Source: an uncultured Clostridia bacterium
GTDB lineage: Bacteria > Bacillota > Clostridia > Saccharofermentanales > DTU023
DNA: 64,000 bases
Assembly: GCA_946220865.1 (NCBI GenBank)
Contig: CAMJYM010000001.1
Coordinates: 1-64,000, forward strand
Direction: 5' to 3'
The number at the start of each line of letters is the position of its first letter. The stretch's first letter is position 1. The position numbers were made by a program, and so were the translations under genes. Positions 55,846 through 64,000 of the stretch are shown here, piece by piece. Below the pieces are notes generated by a model that was not told where the DNA came from, did not search any database, and was given only the letters and a program-made list of their open reading frames with translations.

Positions 55846-57423
55846 TCAGTCTTTTTTTCTTCTGGCCGCTGAGCCGGCTTTCGAGCCTGTTTTCGCACTG
55901 GTTTTCAGGCTGGCTTCAATCTTGTCGACAATCTCACCTTCGCGAATCGCATGATCCATAGCATGCATATCAGGATAAAGGACGCGATCATCTTCCAGAT
56001 GGGGAACAATCTTACGGATTTCCTTCATCATTCTGGCCGTCCCGCGACCGAAATGTTCTACTTTTCGGAACTCACAGGCCTGGGCCGAGACAATCCACTC
56101 GACAGCTAATACCTGGCGCACATTCTTCACAATTTCGAAAGCCTTGCGAGCAGATATCGTTCCCATGGAAACGTGATCCTCTTTGTTCGCTGATGATGGG
56201 ATCGAATCCACGCTGGCAGGATGGGCAAGCACCTTGTTTTCAGAAACCAGCGCCGCCGCCGTGTACTGGGGAATCATAAAGCCCGAATTCACGCCTCCAT
56301 TAGCCACGAGGAAGGCCGGCAGTCCCCCATTGAGCTGAGGATTGACCATACGTTCAATACGGCGCTCGGCGATGTCCGCAAGTTCAGCAGCAGCCATCCC
56401 CAGAAAATCCATATTCAGAGCCATGGGTTCTCCGTGGAAGTTCCCCCCTGAAATGACATCGCCTTTATCCGGGAAAACCAGAGGATTATCGGTCACACTG
56501 TTAATTTCAATTTCGAGTTCTTCTCTCACATGTCTGAGCGCATCTGAGACAGCTCCGTGAACCTGGGGAACACAGCGCAGAGTGTACGGATCCTGCACAT
56601 CGCCTTTGCGGGTATTGATGGATGAGCTTCCTTCCAGCATTTTTAATATAAAGCTGGCTACTTCCAGCTGACCGGGGTGCGGACGAAGCTTATGGACCCG
56701 GGGATCTAAAGCCGCTGTGATGCCGCGGAAAGCTTCAAAAGTGAGAGCCGCACCCATATTGGCTGCCTTCAGGCAGATTTCAGCATCATGGAAAGCGAGG
56801 CAGCCAACCCCAGTCATCACAGGCGTGCCGTTGGTGATGCCGAGAGCATCTTTGCCCTTGAGAACAACAGGCGTCAGACCTTCCCGCTTTAAGACCTCAG
56901 CTGCAGGTTTACGTACACCATCTTCTATGACCTCACCCAGTCCAATCATAACCAGGGCGATATGCGCAAGATTGGCCAGATCGCCCGAAGCGCCGAGCGA
57001 ACCCTTTTCAGGGACATAAGGTGTAATATGGTGATTCAGCATGTCGCAGAGAATCTGCGGCACCTCAGGTGAAACACCGGAAAAGCCGCTGCAATGTGTG
57101 TTCAGGCGCAGAAGCATGATAGCCCGAACCACTTCTTCAGAAAAAGCCGGACCGGCACCACAGGCATGGCTCATGACCAGATTTTTCTGCAGAGCGCCGT
57201 TTTCATCCCGGCTGATGCAAACCTTTGAAAATTCACCGAAGCCTGTGTTAATCCCATAAGTAGGGACTCCGGAATCTTCGATCTCCGTCACAATTCGGTA
57301 AGCAGCGTCAATGCGCTTTTTGGCCGCTTTATCAATTTCGACAGGGCGATAATGACGGCTTACCTCAATGACATTCTCAATGCTAAGGTCATGTCCCGTA
57401 AGGACAAGTTTTTTCTGATTCAT
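55846..57423 (-). CDS. hutH: Histidine ammonia-lyase
   Basis: HutH removes ammonia from histidine to give urocanate using the autocatalytic MIO group formed from Ala-Ser-Gly, visible in KGSLGASGDLANLAHIAL (about residue 143). Other signatures are YGINTGFGEF, VHGAVSDALRHV, NFHGEPMALNMDFL and VDSIPSSANKEDHVSMG. I start at the ATG at 57423 (MNQKKLVLTGHD) with AAAGGAG 6 nt upstream, giving 525 residues. The C-terminus ends in a Lys/Ala/Ser tail (SKAGSAARRKKD) longer than usual. It begins 16 nt after recN, which ties a catabolic operon to a repair/regulation operon. Urocanase is not present nearby. Confidence 0.96.
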   Translation of the reverse strand: MNQKKLVLTGHDLSIENVIEVSRHYRPVEIDKAAKKRIDAAYRIVTEIEDSGVPTYGINTGFGEFSKVCISRDENGALQKNLVMSHACGAGPAFSEEVVRAIMLLRLNTHCSGFSGVSPEVPQILCDMLNHHITPYVPEKGSLGASGDLANLAHIALVMIGLGEVIEDGVRKPAAEVLKREGLTPVVLKGKDALGITNGTPVMTGVGCLAFHDAEICLKAANMGAALTFEAFRGITAALDPRVHKLRPHPGQLEVASFILKMLEGSSSINTRKGDVQDPYTLRCVPQVHGAVSDALRHVREELEIEINSVTDNPLVFPDKGDVISGGNFHGEPMALNMDFLGMAAAELADIAERRIERMVNPQLNGGLPAFLVANGGVNSGFMIPQYTAAALVSENKVLAHPASVDSIPSSANKEDHVSMGTISARKAFEIVKNVRQVLAVEWIVSAQACEFRKVEHFGRGTARMMKEIRKIVPHLEDDRVLYPDMHAMDHAIREGEIVDKIEASLKTSAKTGSKAGSAARRKKD

Positions 57424-57439
57424 CTTAAGCTCCTTTACT

Positions 57440-59155
57440 TTATACATCCAGCTCCCTGGCTTCACTGCGCAAGTTAGCAGCAAGTTCAAGGGCTTGTTGA
57501 TCATCTTTCCGACCGGTCAGAAGTCTGGCAAGTTCGTGCCTGCGTTCAGCTTCATCCAGGACGTCCAGTCGCGTTTCAGTTCTTTCCCCGCACATTTCTT
57601 TATGGACATAGAGGTGGTGATCGGCCAGGGACACAATCTGAGCCATATGACTCACGGCAAAGACCTGACGGCCATGCGCCAGCTCTTTCAGGCTCAGACC
57701 AACTTTTCCTGCGCTGACCCCGCTGATCCCACTGTCAATTTCATCAAAGATCAGGACAGGAATCCCTTCACTGTCGGCGAGGATACTTTTAATGGCAAGC
57801 AGAACTCGTGAGCTCTCCCCACCCGAAGCGATTTTAGCCAGGGGCAGCAGATCCTCTCCCCGATTTGCTGCGATCAAAAAGGAAATCCGGTCACGTCCAT
57901 TTTCGCTCCAATAAGCTGGTGTTCCACGGAGAACTGGCTGAATATCGATAGTAAAGCGAACTTCCGGCATATTGAGTTCACGTAATTTTACCGAGATCTT
58001 TTTCGAGAGCTCTTCTGACGCTTTCCGGCGCAGTTCCGTAAGCTCAGCCGCGCAACTCTCGGCTTCTTTTTCTTTTTCCAGCAACTCCCCGCGCAAATTG
58101 ATAAAGCGGCTTTCGCCGGCTTCCAGATCCGCCAGGCGCTTCTCAGCCTTCACACGAAATTCTGCAATTTCTTCTTCGCTTTCCCCGTACTTTGCCCGCA
58201 GCTTATCCCAGACATCAAGTCGGGCGTTGACGGCTTCGCTTTCCTGCCTTTTCTCCATCAGGCTCGAGCCCAGATCACGCAGCTCACCTGCCAGAAAACC
58301 CGTCTCTTCCGCCATCGTCTGGAGGCGAACCTGAATTTCAGCAAGTCTGCGACTGGCCGCTGCACTTTGTTTTAATGTGCCTGCCGCTTTACCCAGGAGA
58401 TGCCGCACAGCGGGCTGTCCCTCCTCTTCGCTGTTCAGCAGAGCTGCAGCCTCCAAAACTTCTTCTTGCACACGTTCGGCCGCACTGAGCAGGCGGAAAC
58501 GTTCACTGAGCGCCTCAACTTCGCCTGGCTTGAAGTCTGCACTGTGAATCTCCTCAAGCTGGTAGCGCAAGAGTTCCGTCTGGCGCTTTCGCTCTTCTGG
58601 ATTCATGCCCAGATCCTTAAGTTCCTTCATACCCTCCAGCCTGAAGCGTCGCAGATTTTTCCAGCGCTCCAGCACAGGCGCTACGCGCTCGCCCAGATAA
58701 CGGTCCAGTACACGAGCCTGCTCCTGTGGATCATAGAGACGAAGTTGTTCATGCTGGGCATGGATGGCCAGGAGCGGTGCAGCCACTTCTCGCAGGAGGC
58801 TCAAGCTCACCATGCGGCCGTTAATTCTGGACGTACTATGGCCATTTTTATCGACCTCGCGTGAGAGGATCAGCCTCTTATCCGAAAGTTCTTCTTCTGA
58901 CAAAGCCAGGCTCGCCAGAAGTTCAGAATCCAGTAAGCCTGAGGCCTCGCTGAACTCGGCCTCAACAAGGGCGCGCGAAGAACCCTTCCTTACCACTTCC
59001 CGATTTGCTCTCAAACCGGAAAGATAAGAAAGGGCGCCCAAAAAAATACTCTTCCCTGCACCAGTTTCTCCGCTGATCACTGTGAGGCCCATCTCCGTGT
59101 GCAGATCAAGCTGCCGGATTAAGGCAAAGTCTTGAATTGAGAGCCTTTCCAGCAT
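57440..59155 (-). CDS. recN: DNA repair ATPase RecN
   Basis: RecN is an SMC-like protein recruited to double-strand breaks. The 571-residue protein has Walker A VISGETGAGKSIFLGALSYL, a coiled-coil middle (about 165-370), the signature ASGGESSRVLLAIKSIL, and Walker B VLIFDEIDSGISG followed by QVFAVSHMAQI. It begins 5 nt after the argR stop, the conserved argR-recN pair. Confidence 0.97.
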   Translation of the reverse strand: MLERLSIQDFALIRQLDLHTEMGLTVISGETGAGKSIFLGALSYLSGLRANREVVRKGSSRALVEAEFSEASGLLDSELLASLALSEEELSDKRLILSREVDKNGHSTSRINGRMVSLSLLREVAAPLLAIHAQHEQLRLYDPQEQARVLDRYLGERVAPVLERWKNLRRFRLEGMKELKDLGMNPEERKRQTELLRYQLEEIHSADFKPGEVEALSERFRLLSAAERVQEEVLEAAALLNSEEEGQPAVRHLLGKAAGTLKQSAAASRRLAEIQVRLQTMAEETGFLAGELRDLGSSLMEKRQESEAVNARLDVWDKLRAKYGESEEEIAEFRVKAEKRLADLEAGESRFINLRGELLEKEKEAESCAAELTELRRKASEELSKKISVKLRELNMPEVRFTIDIQPVLRGTPAYWSENGRDRISFLIAANRGEDLLPLAKIASGGESSRVLLAIKSILADSEGIPVLIFDEIDSGISGVSAGKVGLSLKELAHGRQVFAVSHMAQIVSLADHHLYVHKEMCGERTETRLDVLDEAERRHELARLLTGRKDDQQALELAANLRSEARELDV

Positions 59156-59160
59156 GCCTT

Positions 59161-59652
59161 TTACTCGTGCTTGGAACGATGCAGGGCCGGGTCAAGGTGC
59201 GAAAGTTCCACCAGGGTCTCACGCATCTCTTCGGCATGCTTGGGAGTATGGGTGGCAATAAAAATGGTATCGTCACCCGCAATACTGCCAATGAGATCAT
59301 CCAGACGCATCGAATCCAGAGCGGAAGCTGCTGCCTGCGCCATGCCTGGAAGGGTCTTAATGACGACAAAAGAGCTTGCCGTATCAATGGAGGTCACCGC
59401 TTCCGAAAAAACCTTCATCAGGCGTCCTGAGGCTCCTTCGCCGCTCCGGTTCATGGTGACATACTTCTGATCTCCATTGGCCGTTGCAACCTTGATGATG
59501 CCGAGTTCTTTGATGTCCCGGGAAACGGTAGCCTGCGTGACATCCATGCCCACTTCCTGCAGGGCAGCTACCAGCTCTTCCTGAGTCCCGATGTTTCTGG
59601 TTCGGACAATCTGCAGAATGCGCGATTGTCTCGGATTCTTTGAAGGTCTCAT
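59161..59652 (-). CDS. argR: Arginine repressor ArgR
   Basis: ArgR represses arginine synthesis and activates catabolism with arginine as corepressor. The 163-residue protein has the winged helix (SRILQIVRTRNIGTQEELVAAL, DVTQATVSRDIKELGIIKV; residues 8-60) and the oligomerisation core with DLIGSIAGDDTIFIATHTPKHAEEM (read as GSIAGDDTIFIAT). The ATG overlaps the nadK stop by 4 nt. I did not find an obvious ARG box within the window. Confidence 0.95.
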   Translation of the reverse strand: MRPSKNPRQSRILQIVRTRNIGTQEELVAALQEVGMDVTQATVSRDIKELGIIKVATANGDQKYVTMNRSGEGASGRLMKVFSEAVTSIDTASSFVVIKTLPGMAQAAASALDSMRLDDLIGSIAGDDTIFIATHTPKHAEEMRETLVELSHLDPALHRSKHE

Positions 59653-60461
59653 TGAATCATCCCCCTTTGCTGTATTTTTTTCGCCAGGGTGACATAAAAC
59701 TGTTCTTCACCCAGGCGAAGCAGACGAAATCTTCTTTTGGCCTTCCGCACACGCACGGAGCCGAGTGACATCATCACGCTGTGTTTTCCGTCAGCATTGG
59801 CCACAGCTGAGGCTTCCGGATCAGGCAGACAAACCTTGATCTCCGAATCTGCCGGCGCCAGATAGCTGCGATTATGAAGGCTGTGGGGGCAGATGGGAGT
59901 AATCAGCATCAGATCCATATCCGGATAAACGATGGGTCCACCGGCAGCCAGCGAATAGGCCGTTGAACCTGTGGGCGTCGCAATAATCAGACCATCACCG
60001 GGGATGCGTTCAACGAAAAGATCGTTGATGTAGAGATCCACAGTGATGATGCGTGAGCTTCCTTCCCGACTGATGACCAGGTCATTCAGAGCTTCTGTCC
60101 AGCTAAGCAGGCTTCCCTGTTCGTCGCTTGCCTCTATTTCCAGCATCATGCGTGAATCTTCCTGAACATTTCCGTCCATAATCTGATCCACGGCCTCTGC
60201 CATTTTGTTTCGATCTATTTCTGTTAGGAAACCAACACTACCCAGGTTAATACCAATACAGGGCAAATCTCTGGCTTCGGAAAGATGCGCGGTCGTAAGA
60301 AAGGTTCCGTCACCCCCCAGGGAAATAAGCAGGTCACAGGAAGGAAAATCTTTTGTCTGCAAAGAAAACTCTGCTCCACGGGAGCGGAGAATCGAAATAA
60401 GTTCATCCCTCACCAGAAAGCCGGGATCGCGCTGCTCGTTTGCCCAAATTGCAAATCGCAT
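59649..60461 (-). CDS. nadK: NAD kinase
   Basis: NadK phosphorylates NAD to NADP. The 270-residue protein has the GGDGTFL motif (LLISLGGDGTFLTTAHL, about residue 50), GINLGSVGFLTEID, ALNDLVISR, GDGLIIATPTGSTAYSLAAGGPI (read as ATPTGSTAYSLAAGGPI) and a C-terminal basic strand. It lies 2 nt after dxs. In most Bacillota a tlyA/yqxC gene sits between these two; it is missing here. Confidence 0.96.
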   Translation of the reverse strand: MRFAIWANEQRDPGFLVRDELISILRSRGAEFSLQTKDFPSCDLLISLGGDGTFLTTAHLSEARDLPCIGINLGSVGFLTEIDRNKMAEAVDQIMDGNVQEDSRMMLEIEASDEQGSLLSWTEALNDLVISREGSSRIITVDLYINDLFVERIPGDGLIIATPTGSTAYSLAAGGPIVYPDMDLMLITPICPHSLHNRSYLAPADSEIKVCLPDPEASAVANADGKHSVMMSLGSVRVRKAKRRFRLLRLGEEQFYVTLAKKIQQRGMIQ

Positions 60462-60463
60462 AA

Positions 60464-62362
60464 TTATTCCGACTCAGGGAGCTGCTCCGGCAACCAGTCC
60501 AGAACCTTTCGGGCGATACCGGCAGCACTAAGCGACTCCCTCTCAAGCAATTCCTTTCTGCTCCCCTGAGGGGCCAGACAATCTTCCACTGCAATGAGCT
60601 TCAGCCTAAGTTCTGGCGTTTCGTGAAGATATTCATCGACTAGCGTCAAGCTTGGGGACTGCACTCTGACCCCTTCTGTCACAAGGATAAGCGGGCGTCT
60701 CTGAAACTCTTCACCTATCATATCACGCAGATGAATGTTTTTTCCACTAATGTATGAATAGACAGCCGAACTGTAAGAAGAGTTAAGCAGAATCTCTGCA
60801 GCGTCCAGGCACGCCTCAGCGGTGGCGCCATAAGCAAGAATGTTCAGGTCCTTGCCTTCGCGGAGTTTGCGCAGGCCAGACAGAGATCGTGGGCCGATAA
60901 ATGGCAGAGCTGCGGGAGCGTTGTCTTTAGGATAACGAAGAACCGTTGGACCATTTCGGTTCAGGGCATAATCAAGACAAGCTTTAACATCAGCGGCATC
61001 CGCAGGAGCAAGCAATTCCAGGTTGGGCAAAGATCCCAAAAGGGCCAGATCGTAGATGCCCTGGTGGGTCTCACCGTCATGACTTACCAGGCCTGCGTGA
61101 TCCAGCAAAATGGTCACAGGAAGATTTTGCAGGCAGATATCATGCAAAACCTGATCGACAGCACGTTGTAAAAAGGTACTGTAAAGCGCGAGCACAGGTC
61201 GGAGTCCACCCGCAGCCAGACCTGCGGCCAGAGTAGCTGCATGTTGTTCCGAAATTCCGACATCAAAAAAGCGCTCAGGAAACTTTTGAGCAAAAGCGCT
61301 AAGACCGCAGCCTGAGGTCATCGCCGCGGAAATGGCAACAATCCTCTGATCTGCCTCAGCTTTTTCAAGCAGATACTGGCCTGCCAGCTGAGTGAATGAG
61401 CTTGTTCTACCAGACGAAGGCTGCACTCCTTTGCTGATGAGAAAGGGCGCTACACCGTGATATTTGCTGGGTTCATCTTCGGCTTGTTGATAGCCCAGGC
61501 CCTTGCAGGTAAGGACGTGCAAAAGTACAGGGTCTTCTCTTTCTCTGCACGCTCTGAGATGCCTTATCAGAGAATCAAGATCATGACCGTCAACCGGTCC
61601 ATAATAGCGAAAACCAAGTTCTTCAAAGAATGCGCCGCTCTGCCTTCCCACAAGGCGTGCTCTGCTCTTTATATGCTCGAGCCAGCGCTTAAGTTTGGCG
61701 GATTTCTGCGGATGCCGATCCATCCTCGCTTTAACGGCTTTCTTAAAATGACGGTAGCCATTGGAAATCCTCAGGTCTTCAAGATATCTGGACAGACCGC
61801 CGACATTGCCGTCAATCGACATCTCATTATCGTTGAGAATGACGAGAATAGGATCCCCCCGCTGGCCGGCATCATTCAAAGCTTCGAAAGCCATACCTCC
61901 GGTCATGGCTCCATCGCCAATCAGGGCAATATTCTTTCTTCCGCTCTGCTGACGGATCCTATCTGCACGGGCATAGCCCAGAGCGGCTGATATGGAGGTA
62001 CTGCTGTGGCCGGTATTGAAGAAATCGTAAGGGGATTCTTCACGTTTGGGGAAGCCTGAAATTCCCTCTTTCTGACGCAGTCCGGCAAAGGCTTCGCGGC
62101 GTCCTGTGATCAGTTTCCAGGTATAGCATTGATGACCAACATCAAAAATCAGACGGTCTTTTCCTTTTTCAAAATCAAAGACCTTTGCCAAAGCCAGCGT
62201 CAGTTCAACCACACCCAGATTAGAAGCAAGATGGCCACCATTTTTAGAAACAGTAGCGATAATTTCCTTCCTGCACTGTGCGGAAAGCTCTTTGACTTCC
62301 TCTATACTCAGCTTTTTAACATCTGCCGGGCAGTTGATGCTATGTAGAATATCCTGACTCAA
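60464..62362 (-). CDS. dxs: 1-deoxy-D-xylulose-5-phosphate synthase
   Basis: Dxs condenses pyruvate and glyceraldehyde 3-phosphate in the first step of the MEP isoprenoid pathway, using thiamine diphosphate. Signatures: FDVGHQCYTWKLITGR, FNTGHSSTSISAALG, the ThDP motif IGDGAMTGGMAFEALNDAG with NDNEMSI, HVLTCKGLGYQQAE, FDVGISEQHAATLAAGLA and DHAGLVSHDGETHQG. 632 residues. The start is TTG at 62362 with GAGG 6 nt upstream. It lies 8 nt after ispA, which uses its downstream products. Confidence 0.97.
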   Translation of the reverse strand: MSQDILHSINCPADVKKLSIEEVKELSAQCRKEIIATVSKNGGHLASNLGVVELTLALAKVFDFEKGKDRLIFDVGHQCYTWKLITGRREAFAGLRQKEGISGFPKREESPYDFFNTGHSSTSISAALGYARADRIRQQSGRKNIALIGDGAMTGGMAFEALNDAGQRGDPILVILNDNEMSIDGNVGGLSRYLEDLRISNGYRHFKKAVKARMDRHPQKSAKLKRWLEHIKSRARLVGRQSGAFFEELGFRYYGPVDGHDLDSLIRHLRACREREDPVLLHVLTCKGLGYQQAEDEPSKYHGVAPFLISKGVQPSSGRTSSFTQLAGQYLLEKAEADQRIVAISAAMTSGCGLSAFAQKFPERFFDVGISEQHAATLAAGLAAGGLRPVLALYSTFLQRAVDQVLHDICLQNLPVTILLDHAGLVSHDGETHQGIYDLALLGSLPNLELLAPADAADVKACLDYALNRNGPTVLRYPKDNAPAALPFIGPRSLSGLRKLREGKDLNILAYGATAEACLDAAEILLNSSYSSAVYSYISGKNIHLRDMIGEEFQRRPLILVTEGVRVQSPSLTLVDEYLHETPELRLKLIAVEDCLAPQGSRKELLERESLSAAGIARKVLDWLPEQLPESE

Positions 62363-62370
62363 TGTGAACC

Positions 62371-63288
62371 TCAGTTTCTGCGGCTGGAAAGCCAGCGCTG
62401 CATACCGTACAGCCAGTCAAGTTGCAGCCCTTTTTCCTCCAGTGACGCCAGTATTTTGACATTAGCCTTTTCAAGCTCGGCCAGCCTCTGTTCTGCAACT
62501 TTACGACCGAAGACTGTGACAAAGGTTATTTTACCGTCCCTTCTGTCCTTTCCTGCAGTTTTACCCAGCTCTGCCGTTCCAGCTTCTTCGTCAAGCAGGT
62601 CATCACGAATTTGGAAACAGAGACCGCTGTTTGCAGCCAAATCCTGCAGGTCGTGGACGATATTCGCTTCAGCGCCAGCACGGAGTGCCGGGCAGACATA
62701 AGCCGCCTGCAGTAATTTGCCGGTTTTAAGTGTTTGCAAGGCAGTAAGCTCTTCCAACGAAATACTTTCAGGCTCTTTCCCGACAGACAGCAGATCGAGA
62801 CTTTGCCCTCCGAGCATGCCCTTTTGTCCAGCTGCACCCGCCATATAAGCTGATGCCGCCGAAGCCAGCTCACCCTTACGGCACTCAGCGATCAACAGCT
62901 CCATGGCCATATTCAGGAGAGCGTCACCGGCCAGTATGGCCTGACCTTCATCAAAAGCTTTATGACAGGAAGCTTGCCCACGGCGTAAATCATCATTATC
63001 CAGAGCGGGAAGGTCATCATGGACCAATGAAGCCGCGTGAATCATCTCGAGAGCTGCAGCATACGGCAGGCGTTCGCTTTCGGGAAGTTCAAAAATTTTT
63101 CCGACTTGAAGCAGAATCAGGCCACGGACTCGCTTGCCTCCCCCCAGCAGGGCATAGCGCATTGCCCCCCGCAAAGTTGTAAAAGGACCATCTTCCGTCG
63201 TCGGAAGCAGGGACTCAAGTATTGCATTAAATCCGGCTCGGTCTTTCTCCAGGGCTTCTGCAAAGACTTTTTCAGACATCACGCTCAT
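62371..63288 (-). CDS. ispA: Geranyl/farnesyl diphosphate synthase
   Basis: The 305-residue prenyltransferase joins DMAPP/GPP with IPP. It has the first Asp-rich motif in SLVHDDLPALDNDDLRRG (residues about 88-100), GDALLNMAMELL, LKTGKLLQAA and the second motif CFQIRDDLLDEE. Chain length (GPP, FPP) is inferred from the family between xseB and dxs. The start overlaps the xseB stop by 4 nt. Confidence 0.95.
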   Translation of the reverse strand: MSVMSEKVFAEALEKDRAGFNAILESLLPTTEDGPFTTLRGAMRYALLGGGKRVRGLILLQVGKIFELPESERLPYAAALEMIHAASLVHDDLPALDNDDLRRGQASCHKAFDEGQAILAGDALLNMAMELLIAECRKGELASAASAYMAGAAGQKGMLGGQSLDLLSVGKEPESISLEELTALQTLKTGKLLQAAYVCPALRAGAEANIVHDLQDLAANSGLCFQIRDDLLDEEAGTAELGKTAGKDRRDGKITFVTVFGRKVAEQRLAELEKANVKILASLEEKGLQLDWLYGMQRWLSSRRN

Positions 63289-63569
63289 ATTTGATTAAGG
63301 GGAGACTCCGTCAGACCGCCCTCGTCATCGACGCGCAGCTCCGTGATTTTTTCTTCCATCTCATTAAGAATGCGCGAACAATAGCGCGAGAGAAAGACAC
63401 CACGTTCGTAGAGTTTACCCGATTCCTCCAATTTAGCTTCACCGCGTTCAAGAGATTTGACAATTGATTCAAGCTCGGCTACAGCCTCTTCATAGCTCAG
63501 TTTTTTTTCACTTTCAGGGACAGACTGCCCTGCAGACGTGGTCTGTTTCTCAGTTTCAGGTCTTTCCAT
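63285..63569 (-). CDS. xseB: Exodeoxyribonuclease VII small subunit
   Basis: The 94-residue protein has the XseB helical pair: LSYEEAVAELESIVKSLERGEAKLEESGKLYERG (read as YEEAVAELESIVKSLERGE and LEESGKLYERG), then a short Asp/Glu-rich tail. Many XseB subunits bind one XseA to degrade single-stranded DNA. An extra 24 polar residues precede the conserved part. It begins 4 nt after xseA. Confidence 0.95.
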   Translation of the reverse strand: MERPETEKQTTSAGQSVPESEKKLSYEEAVAELESIVKSLERGEAKLEESGKLYERGVFLSRYCSRILNEMEEKITELRVDDEGGLTESPLNQI

Positions 63570-63572
63570 GTT

Positions 63573-64000
63573 TTAAGTCTCTCCTTTAATGATTTCTTCA
63601 GTTTGCACCAGGACTCGGCCATCCTGCATTCTCAGGCAGAGTTTCATAGGGATATGCATGTCGTGAACGGAGCTGAGCAGCCGACCCTCCTCTGTTTCAA
63701 CGGCCGCATAGCCGCGAGCCAGAAGCTTCCAGGGAGAAAGATGCTCCAGGCTCTGCTCACGAAAGCTCAAATGCTGTTTTTCCTGCTGCAGCAGGCTGGC
63801 TACACTTTTTTCGAGGCGCTGCCGCAGCTGCGTGATTTCTGCTCGTCGGGGTGAAAGGAAGGCCAGGGGCTGTGTGAGCACGGCGCGACGCGAGAGGGCA
63901 TCGAGAGCCAGACTCTCTTCACGGAAGCGTTTTTCCAGGGCAAAGACCAACGCCCGACTGAGGCTGCTCAGACTTTGTCTTGCCAGCAGCAGGCACTGCC
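63573..64000 (-). CDS. xseA: Exodeoxyribonuclease VII large subunit, C-terminal part
   Basis: The frame is open from the right window edge to a TAA at 63573, about 141 residues of the C-terminus. The sequence is the coiled-coil region (LRQRLEKSVASLLQQEKQHL) followed by the typical XseA ending: LEHLSPWKLLARGYAAVETEEGRLL and KLCLRMQDGRVLVQTEEI (read as separate motifs SPWKLLARGYA and MQDGRVLVQTEEI). The N-terminal OB fold and catalytic region lie outside the window. Next to xseB as usual. Confidence 0.93.
   Translation of the reverse strand, partial: QCLLLARQSLSSLSRALVFALEKRFREESLALDALSRRAVLTQPLAFLSPRRAEITQLRQRLEKSVASLLQQEKQHLSFREQSLEHLSPWKLLARGYAAVETEEGRLLSSVHDMHIPMKLCLRMQDGRVLVQTEEIIKGET

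Overview
The window looks like a chromosomal stretch of a Gram-positive Bacillota bacterium, most likely class Clostridia. The evidence is the gene order (acpP-rnc-smc-ftsY-ylxM-ffh-rpsP-khpA-rimM-trmD-rplS; xseA-xseB-ispA-dxs-nadK-argR-recN; phoH-pgpH-ybeY-era-recO), RNase Y, a MurT/GatD lipid II amidation pair, a SpoIIIE/FtsK translocase and a two-subunit iron-sulfur L-serine dehydratase typical of anaerobes. I cannot name the species. Almost every gene is on the minus strand, so the operons read right to left. The plus strand carries only a helicase, an RluA-type pseudouridine synthase and tRNA-Pro.

Layout from left to right: 1-750, A+T-rich start of an unidentified membrane protein that runs off the left edge, apparently starting at ATT. 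0.99-16.5 kb, ribosome/SRP/chromosome block (rplS to acpP), then pgsA, rimO, recX, recA, pncC, folD. 16.6-24.7 kb, ftsK, a NUDIX hydrolase, rnhA, convergent tRNA-Pro and tRNA-Trp, msrAB, gatD, murT. 24.8-30.3 kb, a sugar/nucleoside-type ABC importer (two permeases, a double ATPase, a DUF3798-like binding protein) behind a nested structured RNA leader. 30.4-36.2 kb, pnp with an Arg-rich tail and a hairpin leader, rpsO, an AI-2E family protein, murD, tRNA-Leu. 36.3-46.2 kb, an XPD/DinG-type helicase fused to a RecB/Cas4-like nuclease, sdaAA/sdaAB, recO, a fused ybeY-era gene, pgpH, phoH. 46.3-52.7 kb, rluD, lspA, an orphan solute-binding-like protein, rny, an RluA paralogue. 52.7-57.4 kb, histidine/formiminoglutamate degradation (fchA, hutI, ftcD, hutH; no hutU). 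57.4-64 kb, recN, argR, nadK, dxs, ispA, xseB and the 3' part of xseA.

Themes: RNA decay and processing (rnc, rny, pnp, ybeY, rnhA) and one-carbon folate metabolism (ftcD/fchA feed methenyl-THF to folD). The least expected signals are regulatory. Several genes have a near-consensus promoter whose -10 box ends only 7-10 nt before the ATG and no Shine-Dalgarno (ylxM, murT, the 683-aa binding-like protein, phoH), which predicts leaderless mRNAs. Two genes (left-edge gene, rny) have strong Shine-Dalgarno sites facing ATT codons. The ABC importer leader folds into three nested helices with a built-in alternative pairing and matches no riboswitch class I know. The ybeY-era fusion, the overlap of the msrAB N-terminus with gatD and the PNPase tail are the notable protein-level oddities. 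No insertion sequence, prophage or CRISPR array was seen. All calls come from reading the sequence; no database search was run.
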